From the NCBI GenBank assembly GCA_963681505.1, contig OY811988.1, positions 2,870,306-2,934,305 on the forward strand: DNA of 64,000 bases, in the 5' to 3' direction. Position 1 is the first letter of the stretch, and every line of letters starts with the position of its first letter. The stretch is from Eunapius fragilis. Lineage: Eukaryota > Porifera > Demospongiae > Spongillida > Spongillidae. Below, in pieces: positions 24,281 to 33,690 of the stretch. The notes beneath the pieces were generated by a model. The model had not been told where the DNA came from and ran no database searches. It was given only the letters and a program-made list of their open reading frames with translations. Made by a program: the position numbers and the translations under genes.

Positions 24281-25237
24281 ATCTTAAAGAAATAGAAATA
24301 TTGTAAAGAGTGAGTGAGAAAAGTTGCTTTATATAAACCAAAACTGATCTAAGGATTAAATTATTGGAACGGCCTCCCATGTGTTGAACAAACCAACTAT
24401 ATATGCGGTGGCTGAATTAAGACGGCCTGCAATTCTTAATGGTTAGTATTTGCAGATGTACGTGCATGAAACTGCACACAATCACGTGTAGAGAGAGGCC
24501 TAGGGTTGCTGCCACTTTAAATCGACTTATGCGACATCTAGTACATGTAAGACCACATGTTGGGCTATAGCCATGTGTGTTATGCACACAGGAAGGAGGC
24601 AGGCTTGCTGTGGTTTTATTACAGCTGCAAGTTGTATAAAAAGTTGACACAGAAGAACCTTTTCACATGCCTTGCAGCTGTAGACACAGAGCCATTAATT
24701 TACATGGTACCCCAAGGTCACAGCTGCAACCCTAATTGGCCATTTGATAAATCTTATAAAGCATAAATTACAATGATGTACTTGAGAACACAGGGATGTT
24801 CAGGTTTGCAGCCATAGAGATATTAATACCACATGCTGGGACACCATACATGGAATCATGGCTAATCCTGCAAAGCATAAATCACTTATCCAAATTGAAA
24901 CTGTAGCTCTTTTAAAAAAGAGCTGCATGTAATAGGTAACTGGTTCCAGCTGAAAACAGGAGAACATCATGGAGGATCCATTGGTGGTCCATGTGCATGT
25001 TTTAGCAGCCATAGAAGCTATGACAAGGTTTTAGACCACACATATATGCATGGTATGGAATGCAGGAAGGGGCAGGCTTGTGGTTTTATGGATGCAAAGT
25101 TGCAAGATAATGACATATTTTTCACATACCCCATGCAGCTGTAGACAGCAATATATTACATGACATATGAACACATACATGGGAAGGAGGCAGGCCTATT
25201 TTTAAGAGCAGTTTTGTATAGAGAACATCAACTGATA
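24281..25237. other. DE1 body without recognised coding
   Basis: Homologous in inverted orientation to about 45030-46020 of DE2 (for example the stretch near 24490 and its partner near 45790). Contains copies of a segment with CATGTGTGGTC/TTTTAAGAGC-like words. No intact frame. Confidence 0.5.
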
Positions 25238-25526
25238 CAAGTAAATAAAAACATTCTCTAACGAGAGAGTTGTTGGTATATAGGATTGACCAATGGTGGT
25301 GTAAAAAGCATGGAAACAAGAGTGACAGAAATATTATTGGAAAATTGAAATAGGCCTATATTTAGCACACAATACACCACACATGCCTGAGTAATGGGCT
25401 AAATATAGGCCTATTTCAATTTTCCAATAATATTTCTGTCACTCTTGTTTCCATGCTTTTTACACCACCATTGGTCAATCCTATATACCAACAACTCTCT
25501 CGTTAGAGAATGTTTTTATTTACTTG
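25238..25526. repeat. F-type foldback palindrome
   Basis: 289 bp, ends CAAGTAAATA / CTTG. Contains ATATAGGATTGA at 25278-25289, matching the 5' end of F rather than the A or B families. The centre reads GGCCTATATTTAGCAC. Confidence 0.88.
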
Positions 25527-25605
25527 TTTTATAAGTTTTTTTTCACCCTGTCATAGCAGTATCATAGTCAATAATCAAATGTAGGAAGAGGATGGACGAT
25601 CCCCT

Positions 25606-25893
25606 TTATCTCTTAATGCAAGAACAAATAACTTTAATAGTACTGCTGGTGGTGGGGGCAGGGCTGATGGTGCAGGCAGGGCTGGTGATGCAGGCAGGAG
25701 CGCCAATGGGGGCAGCGCTGGTGGTGCCGGCGGGAGTAGCTGCTGGTAGTGGTGTGGGCAGTGCTGCTGGTGGTGGTGGCAGAAGCAAGGCTTCTGGAGG
25801 TGGTTGGGTGAAGGGGAGAGGAGTTGGAGGATGAATGTACTCTTCCTCCTCCGACCCCTCGTTGGTGAAAAACCCGCGAAGGTCGTCAGCCAT
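25606..25893 (-). CDS. Proline/alanine-rich ORF of element F
   Basis: 95 codons from ATG directly behind a GTATATGTAG acceptor-like sequence: MADDLRGFFTNEGSEEEEY, then a Pro/Ala-rich tail. Same position, acidic start and Pro-rich tail as the MEE exon of DE1 and DE2, so probably the equivalent downstream exon. No domain recognised. Confidence 0.45.
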   Translation of the reverse strand: MADDLRGFFTNEGSEEEEYIHPPTPLPFTQPPPEALLLPPPPAALPTPLPAATPAGTTSAAPIGAPACITSPACTISPAPTTSSTIKVICSCIKR

Positions 25894-26747
25894 CTACATA
25901 TACGTAACAGAGAGTATGATTAAATTTTTACTTCTTTATTTTTTAAAGCAAAGTGCAAAGCCTTTACACGTCCACATAGAGTATTATTAAATTTTTACCT
26001 CTTTTTGCTAGCGGATGAGTGGCTTTTATACCTGCAAAGCCTTAACACGTGTGCAGACTGTGCTATAATTATATTAGTCCAATTCCATCATATTAATGAC
26101 AGGGAGGGAAGGGGTGTATGCGTGTCAGTTGTGCTAAAATTCTATTGGTCAAATTTGATCCAGTAAAAATGGTCCCATCTAAACATGGAGGTGTAGCCTA
26201 CATGCAGTTAAGTTGTATAGATGGGTAGTGTGGGAACTAAGGAAGTGAACTACATGGCAGTACATGGCAGCATGTAGATCGATCGATAAGGATATGTTCT
26301 CAGGTGAGGTCATATCTGTGGACAGGATCTGCAGCTTTATAAGTGTGGGCAGAAGGTCTGTTTTTATTTCACTACATAAATGTGAGTGTGCTACTAGAAG
26401 TACCTGATGGTGGCTTATCTTACTTACTGCTGCACAGGCAGATCACTACCCCTAGGAATAGCTTTTTCAAGACCACCATTATACTCCATTGGTGCATGAG
26501 ATTTGGGTTCATATAAGGAGTAGCTATATGGGAAAAGGATATAGTTGCAGCTATTTAGTTCTCAGCCCTTGCAACTGTAACTATATTCATACAGTTGCAA
26601 CATTCACAGTACATGGCTAGTCAAGGAAGACTTCAGATAAGGAAGCTTTATCAGATTAAAACAATAGACACTACTGTACACACAGTTGAGTCACCATGCA
26701 TGCTTTACATGTGAAGTGAATGGTTTTGTGCAGATCCGTGCTGTACA

Positions 26748-26826
26748 TAGTCGGGCGGGCCCTACTACCCACAGGTAGTAGGGTGACAAACCCGACCAAA
26801 CGCGGTAGTAGGGCCGCCCGACCATG
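26748..26826. repeat. Small palindromic element (GTCGGGCGGGC ends)
   Basis: GTCGGGCGGGCCCTACTACC and its inverted partner GGTAGTAGGGCCGCCCGAC enclose about 35 bp, with an inner GGTAGTAGGGT copy. A related GTCGGGCGGGC palindrome lies at about 58487-58522. Confidence 0.7.
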
Positions 26827-26884
26827 CTGTACAAATGCTGCATGCACAGCTTTTTAATGTTAATACAACATGCCATAACATACC

Positions 26885-27377
26885 TTTGGGTGGTAGTGGT
26901 AGTTCTGTGACCCCTGCGGTACCGCGTCCTCTCGGCAGCACATTTAGCCAATCAGACAGCGGGATCATTCCAATACCGACTCCTTTCAGATCCTTTAATG
27001 GTAGCTGATATTTCTCCCTATTAGCAGCGCGATTTCCCTCGAGGTCCTCTTCATATCGCCGCCTTTAGTTTTAGCAGCACGGTTCTCCTCGAGGATCTTC
27101 ATATCGCCGCCTTTGAGCAGCACGGTTCTCCTTGGGGTCCTCTTCGTATCGCCACCTTTTAGCAGATCGCTTAGATTCAATATCGGCCTTGTAGCTGTCG
27201 CGTACAGAGGCCTTCTTCATTTCGGGATCGGCCTTGTAGCTGTCGCGTACAGAGGCCTTCTTCTTTTCAGGATCGGCCTTGCAGTTGTCGCGTACAGAGG
27301 CCTTCTTTTTTGGGAGGATTGGCCTCGTATTGCTTTTGGAGGTATTCCGCTCGTTGCTTAGATCTCTTCTTTTGCAT
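26885..27377 (-). pseudogene. Repeat-protein exon of element F, frameshifted
   Basis: Starts ATG CAA AAG AAG at 27377 (MQKKRSKQRAEYLQKQYEAN), then a frameshift near 27320. In shifted frames the 15-residue units continue (KKKASVRDSYKADPE, RSAKRWRYEEDPKEN, NRAAQRRRYE) to a tail AERTRY close to that of C3. The exon ends CCCAAAG|GTATG at about 26885, the same donor position as in C3. At least three frameshifts: not coding now. Confidence 0.75.
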
Positions 27378-27929
27378 TTTTAGAAAAAGAACTTCACTAT
27401 TAGCCAAAGTAACAACTAATATATTAAACTGGAACACCAAATAAATTTAGTGCAGGTTAGAGTATTTATAACTGCCTAAAATTATTAATAAATAGAACTT
27501 GATATATGTATGTCTATATGACATATAAGGATAACGTGCCGGTAAATTTCGAAGCGATTAGTACTATTCCCGTCCTCCAAAACCGTTCCTAGCTCGAGTT
27601 ATACCTTCCTAAGAAGAAGAAGACGACGACGACGACGACGATGGAGAATTATTTTGGGACTGGGCACGAGAAACAGGAAATTGTTTGTTTCTCTACAACC
27701 ACACCGTTTTATGACACGGAACAAACGTAGAACTGTAGATCGTTGTGCTCTCATTCCATCGCGATAAAGAGATAAGCGATCCGTTTCTCCGTTGTCCCTC
27801 CAGACGCTAGTGAAGTTTTATTAATGACATTCATCAACCCTCAATCAATCCTATATTGAACCTGCTGCTGCAGGTTCAGATAAGGATTGGATTGTGAGTT
27901 AAGTATAACATATGATTGCGACCATGCTG

Positions 27930-28311
27930 GTCTACTGGCATGGCTTGTACGTGTTTAACTGGTGTGTAAGAACTATCATAAAAATAGGGCTCATGAACCC
28001 ACAGTGTGACAACGCTCCCAACTGTCTACATTGGAATGCGAAAAACTCAAAGCATTGATGGAGCGCACACCTTTAATGAGCACCCCAGCATGTACTCTAC
28101 GCAGGCTCACAGCTTTGCTTACCAAAGCATTTGTGCAAATCTCAGCTACTGCTTCACTAGCAGTTCGTGTGAGCACCTTTTTAGCTAGACAGGGATTAAC
28201 TTTATTGAAGGCATCATTCAACTGTCCAAGAAATGAGCTATTGTTATGATGGGCTTTATTTAGCTCACCCTTGTATGTAACCTGTACACTAGGACTAGGC
28301 TCAAACAGAGA
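27930..28311 (-). pseudogene. Helitron-like protein N-terminal fragment in DE1
   Basis: An AG acceptor at about 28312 precedes YSLFEPSPSVQVTYKGELN, then NDAFNKVNPCLAKKVL, SEAVAEICTNALVSKAV and HAGVLIKGVRSINAL; after one frameshift near 28000 follows HEPYFYDSSYTPVKHV and PVDQHGR. I recognise the EPYFYDSxYxPV segment as the region preceding DUF6570 in Helitron-associated proteins of sponges and hydra, which also start with the basic 15-residue repeats. The rest (DUF6570, replication-initiator and helicase domains) is absent. F was later inserted just downstream. Recognition is from memory. Confidence 0.6.
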
Positions 28312-28852
28312 GTATCTAAAGGGAGAAGAATAGAAAAACAGAAGTTAAATATGAATATTTTATGTTTTAGATATTATATGTGCACCCTCATTAAATTTAG
28401 GTTTGTTATTCTGATTCTATTACCAAATTTTAAAGCATGAGTTATTCACGCACAAGGTATGGAGTATATGGGGCAGTGCAATAGAAATTTGGGCTTATGT
28501 AGGACAACTAAAAGAAAGTAATGCTTGCCATTGATACGTATGGCTATGAGAGAGCGCTATCCTGTATCCAAAAACTGTTAAATTTGAAAAGCAAAAGCCC
28601 AATTTTCTCTTGCACTGCCCCATATGTATTGTGGGCGTTATTCATTTTCCTATCTACATGTAACTCACAGACGACTCGCAAGAACACACGCACCTTGCGT
28701 GTAGGACATATTGCACCCAAACATTGCAAACACTCCTACCTCATAGGATTTCTTTTCCTGCGGCTGTTTATCCTTGAGATATCTCTCTTGGCCTTTGGAT
28801 TTGCCTGATATTGATCTTGTTTGGAGGCTAAAATCTGTTCTCTATTTTGATC

Positions 28853-29079
28853 TTAGACAATAGCGGAAGTGATTCGCGCAATCTGATTGGTCAATTGCAG
28901 GTATCTAAACGCGGTAAAAACCTAGAGAGGGACTCTAAGTGCCAGTGGGGGGGGGGGGGGGGGGGGGATTCTAAGTGCCCCGGGCACTTAGAATCCCCCC
29001 CACTGGCAGAATCCCTCCCGTTGTCGTTATCGCGTTGCGCGATAATGTATTGGTTGCTACGTACGCGTTGCTATTGTCT
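28853..29079. mobile_element. MITE with TTAGACAATAGC ends
   Basis: 12-bp inverted ends TTAGACAATAGC (28853-28864) and its complement (29068-29079). Contains a G run (about 28928-28967) and an internal palindrome around CCCCGGGCACTTAGAATCCC. Lies in the DE1 repeat exon. Confidence 0.65.
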
Positions 29080-29084
29080 AAATT

Positions 29085-29225
29085 GGTTAGACACTGAAAC
29101 CGAGGGATCTACGTGATTTAGAATCCCCTCGGGCACTTAGTAGCACCCTCGCTACCGCTCGGGACGCTACAGCCCAGGGCCCTCGGGGATTCTAAATCAC
29201 GTAGATCCCTCGGTTTCAGTGTCTA
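29085..29225. mobile_element. Foldback MITE with TTAGACACTG ends
   Basis: Inverted arms of about 43 bp (29085-29127 and 29183-29225) starting TTAGACACTGAAACCGAGGG. Shares TTAGACA with its neighbour and GATTTAGAATCCC with a copy near 58695-58755. Confidence 0.7.
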
Positions 29226-30120
29226 ACCTATATATAGTAGGCCTTCATGCTATCCTGCTTACTTTCCGGATCAAGGCAGTAGCGCACTATATGAAATATA
29301 GAACGTGTTCAACCACACGTTCCCGCCCACTTTTATGTCTTCCAAAGGCCGATAAAATCTGTTGTGGGCTATACTAACAAAACTAAGTTTGCTAGAGATT
29401 GAAATTTGTGTCAAGCATAACTCCCCTTACGAAAATAATAAAACAAATCCAACTCGGCAGTACGTTTCTAACTTGTTGGTTCTAGTGCTTCCGCATAACG
29501 GCTAACATTACGCTTCAATCGTGACAAAGATACAGTGCAATAAACCTCTTATCCGAGCTAATCTTATCTTATCAGATCCGGAAGAAGATGGAGAAACTTT
29601 TTTTCAGGATCGAGTGTGGGAACGAGAGAACGTTATCTCTGTTGTCTGAGCTTTCTAAGCGTCGGCAGTATTATTACATTGTAGGTAATTGTTGGCTGTA
29701 TCCAAATACGCTCGCTAAAGTCCAACTGATTCTACTGTGCAACGGCAATAGAGGAATCTGGTGTTTTGCTAATCGTATTCATCACACTTCAAATCCTACA
29801 TAACGTAGGTCCTGATTTGATTCGAGCGGGGTTTTTTTTTTGTTGTGATTTCAAAATCGATAATGCCCCTCCCCCTTTGGCGCCCTTCGTGGGGTTGACC
29901 CCTCCCTTCGGTAAGCGCTGGGTCCGTCTATGGAACCAGAAGATCATTTTTATGTTTTGTTTGTTCCAGTCTTCAAACTGCTTGCTTTAAGAGAACTCGT
30001 GTTGCTCTCGTTCCCAGACCAATACTTCTTCTCCTTCTTTGTCGTCGTCTTCTAATTCTTCTCGGGAGAATATAACTCGGGATAGGAATGGTTTTAAAGA
30101 GCGCCGGCAGATAATATGAA

Positions 30121-32577
30121 CAAGTAAAGAAAAACATTCTCTAACGAGAAAGTTGGTGGGATATAGGAATTGGAGGCAATGGTGGTGTAAAAAGGAAGGG
30201 AACAAGGTTTTGAGAAAAGGGTAATGAGACAAAAATCCTATGTTTAGCACTTCTTTTGGTTCTGTTACATTTACACGTGCTAAATATAGGATTTTTGTCT
30301 CATTACCCTTTTCTCAAAACCTTGTTCCCTTCCTTTTTACACCACCATTGCCTCCAATTCCTATATCCTACCAACTTTCTCGTTAGAGAATGTTTTTCTT
30401 TACTTGTTTCCTCGATTTTTTTATTTTAATAATTTTTATTTATATATACAAGAGAATACATGAATAGGAATACAATATTTAGGAGGAGAAATAACATGCA
30501 TGAATTATTAATAACTCATGCTACAGTTCAATAAACTTTAAGATGGGAGCCACCTGGAAAGGATTGCTGTCGCATTTGCCCTCACCAGATGCAAGTTGAG
30601 CCTGCTATATAGGTCAGACAGCACAACCGACTTTGGTTTGCCCGATATGATGGCAAGACGGGAGGCAAGCATCTTAAACGAGTCCATGGCTTCCTTTCCC
30701 CAAGCACCATAGGACTCCGTGACCAGAGGTACACAATACCAGCCCAAAGCATTGCATTTGGGGTCATTCTCATTATGCTTTCGCTCTTCAGTGGACAAGG
30801 CGGCTGCCCCAGCTGACAATCCCGCTACTGAAACAATTTTAGGGTTTAGCGGTGATGTCACTGAAATATCAAAGGCAGCTGGTTTGCCAAGGGCCCAGTT
30901 GGGTAGCAAAATGTCTGCAGGGCGTGAATGGTCATGCTCAGATGTAAGATTGCTACCCATCTCCACCTTTACGCTCAAGTGGGCTCTACGGCAAGTCTCC
31001 GCCAACACATTGCGCAGCTGGTTGTGTCGGGTGACTACGTCTCCTCCTTTTTTGCACGTTGTAGCATGATGACCAAGGGGATCTAATGCACTGTTTGGGC
31101 ATAGGGCACACAGAGAACCATTGGAGGTGTCCAAACCAAGCCACCACTTGACTGCTACCTGGAATACTGAGGGCTCAAGATGAAGGCCGAGACCTTCAGA
31201 AGGGACTACAGTTAGCCATGAAGCAGCATGTGGGGATGAGACAGACAACAAACGAGCCTTATCAGCAACAGAAGAAACGATCAGGATGTTATTGAACTGA
31301 TGGATGTCAATCTTGCTCGAAAGTTGATTTTGATGGACTGAAGATGAAACTAAACCATCAGACTAAATTGTATCAGAAGGAGATACAGACTCATTGAATG
31401 TCTGTATTGCATCAGAGAGATGGTGGTTGGAAGGGGAGCCATAGCCAGAAGAGCATAAAGATGCAATGAATGCTGCAGGTGAGTGTAGGGACAGAGACCT
31501 CATGCCCAACCCTCCTCTGCTTAGGCTTAGCTGGGCCTGCTGCCAGGCAACATCAGTTGTATCAACTGCAGTGCATAGTGAAAAACTTCTACGAACATCT
31601 TCATCAAAAAGCTGAAGAGAAGTCATAGCAAGTGAAGGAGGAGTGGCACGGGCTAGATGTGCAAGCCGACAAAATCCCCCACACATACGCAAAAGAGTTA
31701 AAGCAACCTGAGGGTCCACTGCCCCAACTTCCTCAAGCCATTCAAGCAAGGGTCTTGCCTCAGACCGCTTCCTGGAGATAAAGGCTGAGCAAAAATCTTT
31801 ATCACCTATTGGAATTCCCAATATCTCAATGTTGGGATTGTGAGACTGTTTCATGACAGTTGGGAACAAGCTCAAATCACTCTGGCTGTAGACCTCACAT
31901 TTTGACATATTCACAAACAGGCCAAGTGGTGGACCTTATCATTTTTTATCGATTATTATTATGGCAAGTGCCCACCCCCCCCCCCCCCCCCCCCCCCCAA
32001 CCCCGCTTCAATTACCGTCACGAGCAGACGCCCGCTTTTGTTTGGGATCACTGTAAGGAACGCGGGAGAATTTTAACTCGTCGTTTCGTTGTTTCTTTTG
32101 GTTGCACAATTCTAAATATACGTAAATGTCGCCATGGGAACGCTTCTATTTTTACACTACGCATTACGTAATGATTACGTATATCAGTTTTATGCTTTAT
32201 TAATATATCTGATACCTGAAGATGTCCTTCCAGGAGATTCTAAAGCGATTGGTATAATTTGCGCTCTTTAAAACCATTCCTATCCCGAGTTATACTCACC
32301 CGAGAAGAAGACGACGACGACGACGACGACGACGACGGAGAAGATTTGGCTTGGGGACGAGGTAAAACACGAACTTTTTGTTCTCTTGAAGTAAACAGTT
32401 TGAAGACTGGAACAAAACATTTAAATGACCGTCTTTGGGCACCTTCTGGTTCGATAGGAACAAAGAGCTAAACTATCGGTTTCTTGGTACGCGAGTTGTA
32501 CGCTGGTTGCAGGTTTTTTAATGATATTCACGACCCGGGTCAATTCCTATATAGGAACTACTATCGTAGTTCCTGGA
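30121..32577 (-). mobile_element. Helitron-like element C2 with a LINE inside
   Basis: The 5' end on the minus strand at 32577 is TCCAGGAACTACG with hairpin and ATATAGGAATTG; the 3' end is the intact A palindrome 30406-30121. Host bases are A|T with no duplication. The coding region is mostly deleted, as in C1. A LINE (about 30427-31935) separates the palindrome from the rest. A poly-C run lies at about 31974-31998. Confidence 0.85.
30427..31935 (-). pseudogene. 5'-truncated LINE, reverse transcriptase C-terminus plus endonuclease
   Basis: Two minus-strand frames, 31914-31363 and 31251-30538, separated by a stop and a short shift. The first has NMSKCEVYS, IEILGIPIGDKDF, LLRMCGGFCRLAHLARATPP and RGGLGMRSLSLHSPAAFIAS, the thumb region following the reverse-transcriptase core. 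The second has a Cys/His knuckle LCALCPNSALDPLGHHATTC and a restriction-like endonuclease core (RPADILLPNWALGKPAAFDI), ending RANATAILSRW. This organisation is that of site-specific-type LINEs with a C-terminal restriction-like nuclease. The 5' end is cut where C2 sequence resumes. Confidence 0.8.
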
Positions 32578-32720
32578 TAAAGCATAAAACTGATATTGCT
32601 TATTACGCGTTCCTATGGTGACATTCTCGAATTTTGCAGCATTATAAACAGCTAGGTGGGATTTAAGTGGATCGCAGTTTTGTTCACCACTTTTGGCTAG
32701 CGAATTTGTTTTTTGTCAAA

Positions 32721-33045
32721 ATGCCTCACGTCAACAAAAGAGGAGAGCTAAATGACGAGTGGAATACCTCCAAAATCGAGACGACGAGTTAGAGTCCTCC
32801 CGCGTTCGGTATAATGCTGACACAGCAAAAACAAGGCGCAAATCGTATTTTGATTTCACAAGTGATCTGTTTTTACCAAAATGATAACAGTTTTGATACA
32901 GATATGAAAAAACAGATCATTTAACAGATCCTGAAAAAAAGCGGGCGTCTGTAGCTCGTAACTCATCGGAATTCTGTTCCTAGCGCTGCCGTTTAGAAGC
33001 TCGCACGGCTGATACTTTTGCCGCTTTCAGTGAAGCTCGTATCAA
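32721..33045 (+). pseudogene. Repeat-protein gene start of C4, broken
   Basis: ATG at 32721 opens MPHVNKRGELNDEW, aligned to the start of the C3 protein (32745-32820 matches base for base in long stretches). An internal 80-bp insertion (about 32828-32930), stops and a collapse of the repeat array follow, ending against a degenerate palindrome. Confidence 0.7.
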
Positions 33046-33690
33046 AAAATAGAGGATAAAAGAAAAACATTCTCTAACGTTAGCTCGGAAGGCAAAAAGG
33101 AAGGAAACAAGGTTTTGGGAAAAGAAAATAAATGAGATATTTTGCACTTCTTTCGTTTTTACACCACCTTTGCCTTCAAATCCTATATCCCGCTAACTGA
33201 CTTCTTTCTTGTTAGAGAATGTTTTTCTTTACTTGTTATAATTAAGGCCCTGATGCTCTCAGTTTGCTCACGGATATCAGCAGGCGTCAACAGAGCATCA
33301 CTCATGACCACCGGTCTCTCCCTTTCCTTCTGCAAAGAGTGTCCATTGCACTCCAGCAGGGCAATGCTGCCTCTGTAATGGGCACCACAAGTAGTGTGTA
33401 TTTTATATAGAGTGTGTAATTAATATAGTGCATGCCTCTGTAATGTTTGGAAGTAGCGTTGTACACTAATGTATATAATTATATATTATATTAAGGATTA
33501 ATTATAGCTCTCACTAAGCATAGTATTACTAGAGCTTTCAAAGTTTCTCGTATACATTGTGCGAGAAACGTTGATAGCTCTAGTGCGTTATGATCGAGCT
33601 ATCAAATAAAATGATAGCGTGTAAATGATATGACCAGTGGGTGGGGCTAGATATGTGCAGGCACGTGCCAAGTGGGTGTCACTTTTAATA

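Larger units (their letters stand above)
25238..27880 (-). mobile_element. Helitron-like element F inserted in DE1
   Basis: Minus-strand 5' end at 27880: TC, hairpin TGAACCTGC-AGCA-GCAGGTTCA, then ATATAGGATTGA (27856-27845). The 3' end is a variant palindrome 25526-25238. Flanks CAACTGATA|TAAGGATTGG rejoin to the intact sequence at 45296/45297 of DE2, so insertion was again A|T without duplication. Order of parts is as in C3: GAC/TTC triplets (27608-27642), repeat-protein exon (27377-26885), second ORF (25893-25606), palindrome. Confidence 0.87.
28740..29290 (-). pseudogene. Repeat-protein exon of DE1, split by MITEs
   Basis: The minus strand carries RYCLDPESKQDSM (about 29285-29245) and, after a 370-bp interruption, SKQDQYQANPKAKRDIS and RRKRNPMR ending ATGAG|GTAGGAGTG (28745), the same donor as in DE2 at 44442. 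The two MITEs at 28853-29225 break the exon. Confidence 0.75.
20013..29815 (-). mobile_element. Helitron-like element DE1 with nested C3 and F
   Basis: Reads on the minus strand from 29815 (TCAGGACCTACG, hairpin partly deleted, flank CAAA) to 20013 (CTTG). Its B-type 3' palindrome is split into 20013-20128 and 23037-23226 by C3, and its body is split at 25237/27881 by F. Removing both leaves about 4.25 kb, collinear with DE2 (43453-47153): leader, repeat-protein exon, then an MEE exon, then the palindrome. It retains a segment lost from DE2 that resembles a Helitron-like protein (27930-28311). The base after the 3' CTTG is C rather than T, the one exception to the A|T rule here. Confidence 0.8.
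29935..33235 (+). mobile_element. Old Helitron-like element C4, host of C2
   Basis: Plus-strand C sequence resumes on both sides of C2: leader from about 29935 (ATGTTTTGTTTGTTCCAG) to 30120, then 32578-33045 (coding start MPHVNKRGELNDE) and a degenerate A palindrome ending CTTG at 33235, followed by T. The junction at 30120/32578 equals the intact sequence at 11104/11105 in C1 and 22645/22646 in C3. The 5' terminus is missing. Confidence 0.8.
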
